Under the pieces are notes generated by a model, which worked only from the letters and a program-made list of their open reading frames with translations, was not told where the DNA came from and ran no database searches. Shown here one piece after another: positions 7,738-17,400 of a stretch of DNA of 64,000 bases. A program made the translations under genes and the position numbers. The stretch's first letter is position 1; each line of letters starts with the position of its first letter. The stretch is from Thalassotalea eurytherma (lineage in GTDB: Bacteria > Pseudomonadota > Gammaproteobacteria > Enterobacterales > Alteromonadaceae), in NCBI RefSeq assembly GCF_030161415.1, contig NZ_BSSU01000014.1, forward strand, positions 62,001 to 126,000. Direction: 5' to 3'.

Positions 7738-9102
7738 ATGAAAAAACTTGGTTTATTTATTAGTGCTGCACTCGTTTCGAGCTCTTTAACTTTAGCTATT
7801 GCGCCTGCACAGGCGAAGTTACCTTTTTCCATTGGCTCTCAAGAGATGCCAAGCCTAGCGCCGATGCTCGAAGAAACAACGCCTGCTGTTGTGAGTATTT
7901 CTGTCAAAGGTACACACGAAATAGAGCAGCAAAGAATACCTGAAGCATTTCGATTTTTCTTTGGCAACCCTCGCCAACAGCCGCAAGAACGTCCTTTTAG
8001 AGGATTAGGCTCTGGTGTCATTATTGACGCTGATAAAGGTTATATCGTCACCAACAATCATGTCATTGATGAAGCTGACGAAATCATGGTGACATTAAAA
8101 GATGGTCGTCAAATAGAAGCAACTAAACTGGGCTCAGATAAAGACAGTGATATTGCGTTACTTCAAATCGAAGCAGATGAGCTTACCGAAATTGTGGTGT
8201 CTGATTCTGACGAATTACGCGTTGGTGATTTTACCGTAGCGATTGGTAGCCCTTTTGGTTTAGGTCAAACGGTAACATCAGGTATTGTAAGTGCGTTAGG
8301 CCGCAGTGGTTTGAACATAGAAAACTTTGAAGATTTCATTCAAACGGACGCTGCCATTAACAGTGGTAACTCTGGAGGCGCACTCGTCAATTTACGCGGT
8401 GAATTAATTGGTATTAATACTGCTATTTTAGGCCCTAACGGTGGCAATGTCGGTATTGGTTTCGCTATCCCGAGTAACATGATGCGTAACTTGGTGAACC
8501 AAATTATTGAGTTTGGTGAAGTACGCCGAGGTGTTTTAGGTGTTACAGGCCTAAGTGTTAATGGTGAAATCGCTAAGGCGATGGAACTAGAAACAAACCA
8601 AGGTGGTTTTGTTGAACAAGTTGCTAAAGATTCAGCCGCAGAAGAAGCAGGGATCAAAGCCGGCGACGTTATTACCAAGGTAAATGGCAAGCGCATAAAA
8701 TCGTTTAGTGAATTGCGCGGAAAAATTGGTTCTATTGGTGCAGGTAAAGACGTAAAAATCACGGTGGTTACGCGCGAAGGTAAAGAAAGAACCTACAAAG
8801 TAACGCTTAAAAAACCACAAAGCCCTAAATTAGAAGCAGTTAAGCTGCACAATATGCTCGATGGTGCTCAACTAGAAAGCCATGAAGATGAAAAAGGTGT
8901 AAAAGGAATATTAGTGACCAGTGTCGCTGAAGATTCTCCAGCACACTATATTGGCTTGCAGGCAAATGACGTGATCATTGGTGTTAACCGCACTAAAACG
9001 AACAATATGGGTGAATTAAGAGAGTTCTTTAAAGATAGAGAAGGGTTGTTTGCCTTAAATGTATTACGCGGCAATACTACGCTCTACCTAATGCTTCGTT
9101 AA
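7738..9102 (+). CDS. degQ: Periplasmic serine endoprotease, DegP/DegQ (Do) family
   Basis: This 454-residue HtrA protease degrades misfolded envelope proteins. The signal peptide ends APAQA (about residue 26). The trypsin-like triad is H108 (TNNHVI), D138 (KDSDIALL) and S212 (SGNSGGAL). Two PDZ domains follow, at about 260-350 and 370-450. The next gene is the membrane-anchored paralogue degS. A sigma-E-like promoter lies upstream and a strong terminator downstream, so it seems to be its own unit. DegP and DegQ cannot be told apart with certainty; the neighbourhood favours DegQ. Confidence 0.94.
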   Translation: MKKLGLFISAALVSSSLTLAIAPAQAKLPFSIGSQEMPSLAPMLEETTPAVVSISVKGTHEIEQQRIPEAFRFFFGNPRQQPQERPFRGLGSGVIIDADKGYIVTNNHVIDEADEIMVTLKDGRQIEATKLGSDKDSDIALLQIEADELTEIVVSDSDELRVGDFTVAIGSPFGLGQTVTSGIVSALGRSGLNIENFEDFIQTDAAINSGNSGGALVNLRGELIGINTAILGPNGGNVGIGFAIPSNMMRNLVNQIIEFGEVRRGVLGVTGLSVNGEIAKAMELETNQGGFVEQVAKDSAAEEAGIKAGDVITKVNGKRIKSFSELRGKIGSIGAGKDVKITVVTREGKERTYKVTLKKPQSPKLEAVKLHNMLDGAQLESHEDEKGVKGILVTSVAEDSPAHYIGLQANDVIIGVNRTKTNNMGELREFFKDREGLFALNVLRGNTTLYLMLR

Positions 9103-9116
9103 TCAATTAACATCTT

Positions 9117-9143
9117 AAAAAACCCGCTAAATGCGGGTTTTTT
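9117..9143 (+). terminator. Terminator after degQ
   Basis: CCCGC / GCGGG flanked by A6 and T6, with a TAAAT loop, lies 15 bases past the degQ stop. It is a textbook intrinsic terminator. Confidence 0.88.
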
Positions 9144-9244
9144 ATTATAAATAATAAAAAGAATAGCCGCCCTGCCTACACCAATTTTAAAAATCTGTGA
9201 TAAGCTAAAAATATTATAAAAATTAATTATCTGTAAGTTTCGTG

Positions 9245-10291
9245 ATGTCGTATTTTAAATATATTTTTCGTGCAATCAGCTACGGTGTAATGGCTGGTGT
9301 AGTCGCACTTATCCTTTTTCCGCAATTACGAGGCGACGAAGGCTCATTTTTTGATTTATTTGATCCTGAACCTAAAAAGCCAGCACCTTTGTCATATGCA
9401 CAAGCAGTTAAGGTCGCTAGTCCAGCAGTCGTTAATTTATATTCTCACGAGATTATTAACAGTAATCGTGTAACGCGCCGCAATACGATCAGCACAAAAC
9501 TAGGCTCTGGTGTCATCATGGACAGCCAAGGCTTTATTGTGACGAATTACCACGTCATTAGAAATGCCGCACAAATTATTGTCTTATTGCAATCAGGAGA
9601 AGATTACGCAGCAGAGCTCATTGGCTATGATTTAGTAACCGATCTTGCTGTGCTTAAGGTAGATGCTGTCAATCTGCCAGTTATTCCCCAAGAGCTAAAC
9701 ATGGAGCCTTATGTTGGTGATGTGGTATTAGCAATTGGCAACCCATTAAATCTAGGTCAAACCGTCACACAGGGTATTATTAGTGCTGTAGGACGTTCGG
9801 GATTAAGTGCTACAAGTCACTTAGAATTTTTGCAAATGGATGCGGCCATTAATGAAGGTAATTCTGGTGGCGCATTAATTAATAGCAATGGTGATTTAGT
9901 CGGTATTAACTCGCGTAAAGTCGATAAAGAAGAACTTAACGTTCAAGGTATCTTTTTGGCAGTACCGTATAAGCTAGTTTATAAGGTGATGACTGAAATC
10001 ATAGAAAACGGTCGCGTTGTACGAGGTTGGTTAGGTATTAGTACGATTGAATACATTGAAAACGCGAAAGGTTTTTTAATTGGTGATGTGGTCGTCAACG
10101 GTCCAGCGCAAAAAGGCGGTCTATTAAAAGGTGATATTGTTCATACAATTGATGGTGTTGAAATCACAAGTATTGCACAGGCACTTGATATTGTTGCTGA
10201 AACTAGGCCTGGCACCGTGTTAAATTTTGAGGTTTATCGTAGTAATACAAACAAAAGCCTTGCCGTAACAATCGGCGCTTTCCCCATTTAG
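9245..10291 (+). CDS. degS: Site-1 regulatory protease DegS
   Basis: This HtrA protease, anchored in the inner membrane, cuts anti-sigma factor RseA when its PDZ domain senses unfolded porins, which starts the sigma-E response. It has an N-terminal membrane helix (about 9-27), the triad H103, D133 and S207 (NEGNSGGAL), and one PDZ domain (about 255-345), against two in degQ. A GTG sits directly before the ATG, at 9242. I prefer the ATG because TAAG at 9233-9236 is then 8 bases away. Confidence 0.93.
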   Translation: MSYFKYIFRAISYGVMAGVVALILFPQLRGDEGSFFDLFDPEPKKPAPLSYAQAVKVASPAVVNLYSHEIINSNRVTRRNTISTKLGSGVIMDSQGFIVTNYHVIRNAAQIIVLLQSGEDYAAELIGYDLVTDLAVLKVDAVNLPVIPQELNMEPYVGDVVLAIGNPLNLGQTVTQGIISAVGRSGLSATSHLEFLQMDAAINEGNSGGALINSNGDLVGINSRKVDKEELNVQGIFLAVPYKLVYKVMTEIIENGRVVRGWLGISTIEYIENAKGFLIGDVVVNGPAQKGGLLKGDIVHTIDGVEITSIAQALDIVAETRPGTVLNFEVYRSNTNKSLAVTIGAFPI

Positions 10292-10293
10292 AA

Positions 10294-10320
10294 AAAAGGC
10301 AGGTTATTAACCTGCCTTTT
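10294..10320. terminator. Bidirectional terminator between degS and the CpxP-like gene
   Basis: AAAAGGCAGGTT / AACCTGCCTTTT with a 3-base loop is a perfect 12-bp stem with A and T flanks. It lies between two convergent genes. Confidence 0.88.
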
Positions 10321-10330
10321 AATTAAGTGA

Positions 10331-11131
10331 TTAGCTTTGACGAGACTTGCCACGCTTTTTACCTTTCTTGTTTTGCTTCATAAAGCGTTCAAACGTCGAC
10401 TGTTGTTCAGCCGTTAAATTATGCCAAATTCTATGATGAAGACTGGCATTGTTAACTGATAATTGTTGAATAGCCTGCTCTTGTTCACTGGTTAATGGTG
10501 ACATTTGGTCATAAGTACCGCTTGCTGACAACAATGCCACTTCTTGCGATTTAGCCGCCATTTTGATGCTCTTCAATTGACCTTTATTCTCACTAAGCTG
10601 AGCCAATAACGGTGCAACTACAGTTTCCTGCTCTTGCGTTAACTCAAGCTTTTTCATGATTTTTGCTTGACGTTTCTCCATACGCTCATCTGATTTACCA
10701 GACATTTTAGCTAAACGCTTTTCCAGCATTTCTATGTATTTTGCTTGTTGTTGTGGTGTTAGTATCAGCCAAACGTCTTGTTTTGTCGCTAAACGCTTTT
10801 CCATCTGCTGAGACTTGAACTTGTGCATGTCAGCTACTAGCTGCGCAACTTGAGTTTCGTCCCAGGTATCTTGCTTAATTTGCTCTCCAAGCGATTGAAG
10901 CAGTGCTTTGAAAGATTCACGTTGGCTGCCTGCTTCGCTACGTTTAGCTTTAAAAATGGCTTTAACGTCTTCTTTTTGAGCGTCTGTTAAGTCTAGTTTT
11001 TTCAACATTTTGTAAGCACCATGCTGCATATTGTGGCGATGTTCACTATGCGCAAAGGCACTAGATATCGCAGCGGGAATTAACATGGCTGATAAACTTA
11101 TTGCTAACACTTTTTTATGTATTGCTTTCAT
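10331..11131 (-). CDS. CpxP/Spy-family periplasmic protein, duplicated, five LTxxQ motifs
   Basis: This is a 266-residue exported, strongly basic, helical protein. The signal peptide ends near AFA-HS (about 27). LTxxQ motifs, the mark of CpxP/Spy, occur at 48-52, 124-128, 164-168, 213-217 and 239-243. CpxP and Spy are about 140-170 residues with two motifs, so this looks like two CpxP-like units in tandem (about 40-130 and 158-250). It is divergent from cpxRA with a CpxR box between, which supports a role as chaperone and feedback sensor of the Cpx response. The family call is firm, but whether it acts as CpxP or as Spy is open. Confidence 0.83.
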   Translation of the reverse strand: MKAIHKKVLAISLSAMLIPAAISSAFAHSEHRHNMQHGAYKMLKKLDLTDAQKEDVKAIFKAKRSEAGSQRESFKALLQSLGEQIKQDTWDETQVAQLVADMHKFKSQQMEKRLATKQDVWLILTPQQQAKYIEMLEKRLAKMSGKSDERMEKRQAKIMKKLELTQEQETVVAPLLAQLSENKGQLKSIKMAAKSQEVALLSASGTYDQMSPLTSEQEQAIQQLSVNNASLHHRIWHNLTAEQQSTFERFMKQNKKGKKRGKSRQS

Positions 11132-11206
11132 TTGCGCTTCCTATTTAGTTAATTAACTGTCACGAATCATTGTAACGATTGCAATGAAAAGAAACGCAAA
11201 GCTAAT

Positions 11207-11221
11207 GTAAAGTTGCGTAAA
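11207..11221 (+). promoter_or_regulatory. CpxR box
   Basis: GTAAAGTTGCGTAAA is a perfect GTAAA-N5-GTAAA tandem repeat, the known CpxR~P binding site. It lies 72 bases before cpxR and 76 bases before the divergent CpxP-like gene, so one site could serve both promoters and give autoregulation. Confidence 0.8.
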
Positions 11222-11292
11222 GGTTGAACAGTGATGCTGGGCGTTTAGCTATTTGATTTGATAAGATACACCTATATTAATTGGAGTCCTTT

Positions 11293-11988
11293 ATGTCTGA
11301 AAAATCACTGTTGATCATCGACGACGATGTAGAATTAACTGAATTGCTCTCGCAATACTTGTCGAGCCAGAGTTATTTAGTTGACGTTGCCAACGACAGC
11401 GAGCAAGGCCTGCAAATGGCGCTTAGTAGCGACAAGTACGATCTCATTCTACTCGATGTGATGATGCCTAAACTGAATGGTTTTGATGTATTAAAACAGC
11501 TAAGGCAAACGTCAATCACCCCCGTATTAATGCTAACAGCTAAAGGCGATGATTTTGATCGCATATTGGGGCTTGAGCTTGGCGCCGACGATTACCTCCC
11601 TAAACCATTTAATCATCGTGAGTTGACAGCTCGTATTAATGCGATTGTCCGTAGGGTCGACTTTCATGCAAAACCTGAGCAACCCCAGAACTTAACGATT
11701 GACCACTTAACGATCATCCCTAACAGACAAGAAGCCTTCTACAAAGAAGAAGCGCTAACATTAACCGGAACAGAGTTTGCGATCTTACACCTTTTAATGG
11801 CACAGCAGGGCGAGCTAGTCTCCAAGGAAACAATTTCTGAGAACGTATTTAGTCGAAAGCTAATGGCTTTTGATCGTTCAATTGATATGCATGTGAGTAA
11901 TATCCGCAAGAAAATCCATCAATTTAGTGAGCATACATCAATTAAAACTGTACGTGGTTCTGGCTACATTTTTATGGGTGCTCAATGA
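11293..11988 (+). CDS. cpxR: Envelope-stress response regulator CpxR
   Basis: This is a 231-residue OmpR-family regulator. The receiver domain (about 1-115) has the acidic pair DDD near residue 10, phospho-acceptor D55 (LLDVMMPK), T near 83 and K near 105. The C-terminal winged helix (about 130-230) contains TLTGTEFAILHLLM and KTVRGSGYIF. I start at ATG 11293, not the in-frame TTG at 11281, because GGAG at 11283-11286 is spaced for the ATG. It overlaps cpxA by 4 bases. The neighbours and the CpxR box support CpxR over other OmpR-type regulators. Confidence 0.9.
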   Translation: MSEKSLLIIDDDVELTELLSQYLSSQSYLVDVANDSEQGLQMALSSDKYDLILLDVMMPKLNGFDVLKQLRQTSITPVLMLTAKGDDFDRILGLELGADDYLPKPFNHRELTARINAIVRRVDFHAKPEQPQNLTIDHLTIIPNRQEAFYKEEALTLTGTEFAILHLLMAQQGELVSKETISENVFSRKLMAFDRSIDMHVSNIRKKIHQFSEHTSIKTVRGSGYIFMGAQ

Positions 11989-13412
11989 AGCGGCAACATA
12001 TCAACAGACTCAAGAAGTTAAACCCAAAACACAGTATTTTTGGTCGCCTTTTTCTATGGTTCTGGTTAGCTACCATCGTGCTAATTACCAGTTCAATATG
12101 GCTTTCGCACCAATTTACCGACCATGACCAAATTAGACCTGTTGACCAAAAACAACAGAATGTTTTACAAAAAGTGACGGAACGCATTGATAAACTTAAT
12201 CAACGCGCCAGAAAACCTAAAGACTTGAAAAAGCTTGCTTATCACTTAGAAAGAAGTTTTATCTACGACATTTTCATATACGATGTTAATAATAATACTT
12301 GGGTGACGATGTTTCCCGATGGCAAGTTTCGTTACAAGAAACGATTTGAGCGTATGTTAGCCTACGATACACCGCTGACCTTTAATGTCGGTCGAATGAC
12401 ATTTTCAGGGCCAGTAAAAGCAATAAGTAATCAACAACCCATTCTTGTTTATGTCGGGAAACATAAAAAAGGCAGTGCATTGCATAACTTTAGAGAAAAC
12501 CACCCCGGTTGGTTTGTCTTTATTGTCTTAACTATTAGTGCTTTATTGTGTTTGTTTATGGCATGGTCAATCAATAGACCATTAAAAGCTTTACAAGAAA
12601 CAGTACAACAAATGGCGTCTGGTAATTTGTCGGCACGGGTTGATAATGCAGATAGTCGTCATGATGAGATAGGAAAACTAAGCCAAGATATAAACTTTAT
12701 GGCTGAGCAGGTTCAATCGTCAATTAACGCGCAAAAACGATTAATAGCCGATATTTCCCACGAATTACGCTCGCCCTTAGCACGCCTGCAAATTGCAATA
12801 GGTATTGCGCAACAAGCGAGTGAAAATAACCCGAAAGATATCCAAGTAACATCATTGCAGCGCATCGAAAAGGAAGCGGATGAAATAGAGTCAATGATTA
12901 CTCAGGTATTAGCGTTATCTAGGCTTGAAGCCAATCAACAAAGTTTTGACTTTGAAACAGTGAATTTAACCAGCTTAGTCGAACAAATGGCACAAGACGC
13001 TAATTTTGAAGCCAGTGCGCAAGGTAAGACATTAACTAGTCACTTGGACTCAAACGTAAAAGTCAAAGGTGATGGTCAATTGCTTAGTCGCGCATTTGAA
13101 AACTTAACACGTAACGCCGTTAAGTATGCCAACAATAATATCGACATCCTATTGCGCCAAGAAGCAAACAAGATAACCTTTACCGTTATTGACGACGGTA
13201 CCGGGGTTAGTGAAAATGAAATTGACAAAATCTTTACCCCTTTTTATCGCGCTTCTGCATCAAGAAATAGAGAGTCTGGTGGTGTCGGGTTAGGATTAGC
13301 GATAACACGCTCTGCGGTTCATATTCATCAAGGCAGTATTACAGCAACCAACGTTGAACCCAATGGTTTAAATGTCACGGTCACTTTACCGATGAATACA
13401 AGCGATAAATAA
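11985..13412 (+). CDS. cpxA: Envelope-stress sensor histidine kinase CpxA
   Basis: This is a 475-residue inner-membrane kinase. TM1 (about 23-42) and TM2 (about 168-190) flank a short periplasmic sensor. A HAMP domain (about 192-245) follows, then the phospho-acceptor H259 in DISHELRSPLARLQ, and an ATPase domain with the N box (FENLTRNAVKYA), G1 (DDGTGV) and G2 (GVGLGLAIT). The ATG overlaps the cpxR TGA (ATGA), so the pair is coupled. It would phosphorylate and dephosphorylate CpxR in response to envelope protein stress. Confidence 0.9.
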   Translation: MKRQHINRLKKLNPKHSIFGRLFLWFWLATIVLITSSIWLSHQFTDHDQIRPVDQKQQNVLQKVTERIDKLNQRARKPKDLKKLAYHLERSFIYDIFIYDVNNNTWVTMFPDGKFRYKKRFERMLAYDTPLTFNVGRMTFSGPVKAISNQQPILVYVGKHKKGSALHNFRENHPGWFVFIVLTISALLCLFMAWSINRPLKALQETVQQMASGNLSARVDNADSRHDEIGKLSQDINFMAEQVQSSINAQKRLIADISHELRSPLARLQIAIGIAQQASENNPKDIQVTSLQRIEKEADEIESMITQVLALSRLEANQQSFDFETVNLTSLVEQMAQDANFEASAQGKTLTSHLDSNVKVKGDGQLLSRAFENLTRNAVKYANNNIDILLRQEANKITFTVIDDGTGVSENEIDKIFTPFYRASASRNRESGGVGLGLAITRSAVHIHQGSITATNVEPNGLNVTVTLPMNTSDK

Positions 13413-13433
13413 CCAGCAACGGCCATAATAAAA

Positions 13434-13460
13434 TAAGGGTAAAGTAAACCTTCACCCTTA
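13434..13460. terminator. Hairpin between convergent cpxA and the ATP-grasp gene
   Basis: TAAGGGT / ACCCTTA arms continue through one mismatch into AAG / CTT. It lies in the 52-base gap between two converging genes. There is no long T-run, so strength is uncertain. Confidence 0.5.
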
Positions 13461-13464
13461 CTCA

Positions 13465-14343
13465 TTACATTTGATAAAGCCTTGCCATGCGGGCAACAAA
13501 TGCGTCAGCAAAACGTTGCGGTGACTTATCATCCATATTGAAATACAACGACGGTTCAATAAGTTCAGCCTCCATCAAGGCAAACCCTTGATTTGTGCGC
13601 ACAAAATCTACGCGCGCATACAGTGGCATTTCACCAATTTCAGCTAACGACTTTTCAGCTGCTACCACTAACGATTGCTCTGGCGTGATCGTTTTTAACC
13701 GCCCGCCGTGCTCTTCTTGAACACGGAAATCATCCTGCTTAGGTGTTTTTAAAATGGCATGGCTATACTGTCCGTCAAAATAGAACAGTGAAAACTCACC
13801 TTCATTTATCACATCTTCAATAAACGGTTGAATAATAAAAGGCTTGTCTTTAAATACTTCGACAAGTTCGTCAGCCCGGTCTATTGCTTGTTCAAGCGTT
13901 AACCAAAACGTATTATCCGCATTGGCGCTAATGCGTGGCTTAAAAACAACTTGGTCGGTATCGAAATGGTTAAAAAAGCGTTCAATTTCATTTTTGTTCA
14001 ACTGCTCACGCCATAAGCTAGGCACAATCATCACACCTTGTGCTTCCAGCGCTTTTAGATACTGCTTATCGATATTCCACTTAACAATATCTAACGAGTT
14101 CTCTAGCACTGCTCGTGAGCTTTCAATTTCTGTTAATACCTTAATAAACGCTGGAGCATCATCTTGGTAATCCCAAGGGGTACGAATGATGACAACGTCA
14201 AATTTGTTCCAATCTACACCGGTTGCACGCCACGAAATAAACTCAGTGTTCCAACCGTAGGCTTCTAATGGCTCAATTAACAAATCATCATATGCTTCAA
14301 AATCATCGAGGTTGTCCATTGATAAAATTGCGCACTGCTTCAT
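13465..14343 (-). CDS. ATP-grasp family ligase of unknown substrate
   Basis: This 292-residue protein resembles the glutathione-synthetase/RimK-like ATP-grasp enzymes, including the DcsG-like group. The N-terminal part has VVIIRTPWDYQ. The ATP-binding part has QVVFKPRISANADNTF (lysine and glycine-type loop), KPFIIQPFIEDVINEGEFSLFYF (acidic and hydrophobic strand) and a Mg site near ALMEAELIEPSLYF. ATP-grasp enzymes usually join a carboxylate to an amine or thiol through an acyl phosphate. The gene stands alone between cpxA and an RND operon, so the neighbourhood does not reveal a substrate. Confidence 0.72.
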   Translation of the reverse strand: MKQCAILSMDNLDDFEAYDDLLIEPLEAYGWNTEFISWRATGVDWNKFDVVIIRTPWDYQDDAPAFIKVLTEIESSRAVLENSLDIVKWNIDKQYLKALEAQGVMIVPSLWREQLNKNEIERFFNHFDTDQVVFKPRISANADNTFWLTLEQAIDRADELVEVFKDKPFIIQPFIEDVINEGEFSLFYFDGQYSHAILKTPKQDDFRVQEEHGGRLKTITPEQSLVVAAEKSLAEIGEMPLYARVDFVRTNQGFALMEAELIEPSLYFNMDDKSPQRFADAFVARMARLYQM

Positions 14344-14377
14344 TACTTTGTCCTTTTTTACTCTTATATAAAATAAA

Positions 14378-14406
14378 GGGTCAAAGTAAATATATTACTC
14401 TGACCC
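14378..14406. repeat. REP-like inverted repeat, copy B
   Basis: GGGTCAaAGTAA / TTACTcTGACCC is a 12-bp stem with one mismatch and a 5-base loop. It sits between the ATP-grasp start and the RND permease stop. The layout matches copy A at 5826-5866, including TATTTAC and the GGGTCAG / GACCC ends. It may also end transcripts from the pump operon. Confidence 0.6.
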
Positions 14407-14429
14407 AATGATACTGATTTAGTAAATGT

Positions 14430-17400
14430 TTATTTAACGTCGGTTACTGGCTCTCCAGTAGGTGACTCTCGCTTAACTAGATTATGAATGTCTTCTTTAA
14501 TTAAGTACAACGACGGAATTAGGAACAGCGTAATCACAGTGGCGAAAATAATACCAAAGCCAAGTGCAATCGCCATTGGTATAATAAACTGAGCCTGCAA
14601 ACTCGTCTCAAAATATAACGGCAATACACCAAAGAAAGTGGTTAATGACGTCAATAAGATAGCTCTAAAACGTTGTGTACCAGCTTGGCAAACGGCATCA
14701 ACCAACTTCATCCCTTCCGACTTAGCTCGGTTAATGAAATCGACCATGATCAACGAGTCGTTTACCACAACCCCGGTTAACGCGATAAAGCCATACATCG
14801 ACATCATATTCACTGTTCGATCTAAGAAGAAGTGGCCCCATATCGCACCAATAATACCAAATGGAATAACCGACATAATGACGATTGGTTGAATATATGA
14901 CTTTGTTGGAATCGCGATTAAACCATAAATCATAAATAGCGCACCAATTAACGCGATCCCTAATTGAGATAAGAAATCAGCCTGTTCTTTACTCGCGCCT
15001 TCCATACCGTATTCAACGGTTGTGTAATTCGCCAGTATTTCAGGAATAACCTCTTCATTCATTTCTTTTAGCACTACACGCGATTCAACTTTGTCGTTGT
15101 CGATATCCGCTGATACGGTAATTGTGCGCTTTTGGTTGATGCGGGTAATCGTCGAATAGCTTTGACCGATTGAAATATCGGCTACTTGATAAAATGGTAC
15201 TTTGCCGCCGTCTGGCGTTCTTATCCACATATTTTCAAGATCAGAAATCGATAAGCGATCTTCTTCAGGGTAGCGCACCATGACTTTAAGCTCATCTCGA
15301 CCACGCTGAATACGTTGCGCTTCTAAACCATAAAAAGCTTGTCTTACTTGGCTTGCTAAATCGCTAAGTTTCAAACCAAGTACTTCGGCTTCAGGCTTGA
15401 TATCGAGTTTAATTTCCTGAACACCGCGACTAAATGAACTACGAATATCGTAAACACCGTCATACTCCGTCAGTTTATCTTGAATTTCTGTCGATGCAGC
15501 TTCCAATTCAGCGTCATTACGTCCAGATAGCTGGAACTCTAATGCCGCGCCACCGCCAGTATTCGTGCCAGCAAATAAGCGTAATTCACGAACACCTGGA
15601 ATTTCACCAACCGCGTCTCGCCATAATTTTTCGACATCATAAGATGACAGTTCTCGATGTTCAGGTTTAACAAGCTCAAGCATGAACGTTGCGTTGGTAT
15701 TACCACCAGTGAACACCATGGTGTGCAAGACAATGCTTTCACCGTCAAAGGTACGATTTTCCTGACCTATCTTTTCAGCTGCCAATATGACTTTCTCTGC
15801 AGCTCTATTTCGTTCGACAACTGATGAGCCATCAACCATTTCGAGATTTGCTCGAATAAAATCACTTGGCACATTTGGAAACACTTCTACTTTCACTAAA
15901 GAGCTAACAATCAGGCCAATGGAAATAAGTAAGGCACCAAAAAAGATAGCCATGGTTGTGTAACGTGCACGCAATGCTTTTTGTAACGTAGGTAAGTACA
16001 TATTATTGATAAACTTATCTAAACCATTTTTAAAGGCGAGTTGTTGGCGTTCAAACCAATTCGCATTCTGCTCGGTTAATGGTACATATTTCATGTGAGC
16101 TAAATGGGCAGGTAAAATCCATTTTGACTCGATTAAAGAGAAAATTAAACAGTAGGTCACAACCAATGCGATTGCTCGGAAAAATGCAGCAAACGTCGCG
16201 TCAATAAATAGCAAAGGGGCAAACGCTGCTATCGTTGTTAAGACACCAAAGGTTGCCGGCATAGCAACACGCATCGTGCCTTTGATGACATTCTCTGTAG
16301 AGTGCCCTTTGGTGCCAATTTCAGAATAAATACTTTCACCAATAACAATGGCATCATCAACGACAATCCCCAGCACCATGATGAAGGCAAACAAGCTAAT
16401 TAAGTTCACTGAAACAGACCACTCGCCACCAAGCGGCATTAAGGCAAACGCCCCAAAGAAACTGATTGGAATACCTAACATTACCCAAAAGGCAACTTTC
16501 ACACGCAAGAACAACGTTAAAACACAAAAAACAAGTAACGCACCTAATGCTAAGTTACTTAGCATCATGTCTAAACGTTCATTAAGGTAAAATGAGGTAT
16601 CACCCCAAACAGTCAACTTAACGCCGCTGGGTAATGTCTCGGTTTTCTTGTCAACGTATTCGCGCACTTGCTCAGCAATTTCTAAATCATTTTGATCGCT
16701 GGTCGATTGCACCATAATGCTTGAAGTTTCTTCACCATCAAACGTAGCGAAGTCTTCGGCTTCGACAAAGCCATCAACAACGGTGGCGATATCAGCTAAT
16801 AGTAAATGTGTGCCGTCTGGGTTAGTTCGTAAAACAAGGTTTGAAAAATCTTGCCCTGTATAAGCTTGCCCCTCGGCTCTAACGGAAATATCGCCGCTGG
16901 ACGCTTTAATGCGCCCGCCAGGTAAGTCAATTGAAGAGGCTCTTACCGCCTGTCCTATTTGGTCAAATGTTAAACCGTATTGCAGTAGTTTTTCTTCTGA
17001 AACTTCAATGCTAATTTCATAATCACGTGAGCCAACAACTTCTGCCGTATTAACACTTGGTAGTAGCATAATTTCATCGCGAATGTTTTGCGCCATGGTT
17101 TGTCGTGTCCGACGATCCATGTTGCCACGCAAAGATAACCACATCACTTGGCCTTTAAACTCTTGTTTCGAGATTATCGGCTTTTCACTTTGCTCAGGTA
17201 ATGTGGTGATGCTATCAACCTGCATCTGTATTTCATCAAGCTTTTCTTCAATCGAATAGCCTGACTGCAGTTCAATGTAAACAGAGCCTACTCCTTCATT
17301 TGCGGTAGACGTTGTCTTTTTAATACCTTCAATATCCTCTAAGGCTTCTTCCACCTTTAAGATGACAGCAAGCTCTACTTCTTCAGGAGACGCGCCTAAA

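Noticed and set aside
8340-8762. 140-codon minus-strand frame inside degQ
   Set aside because: Antisense shadow of a clearly coding gene.
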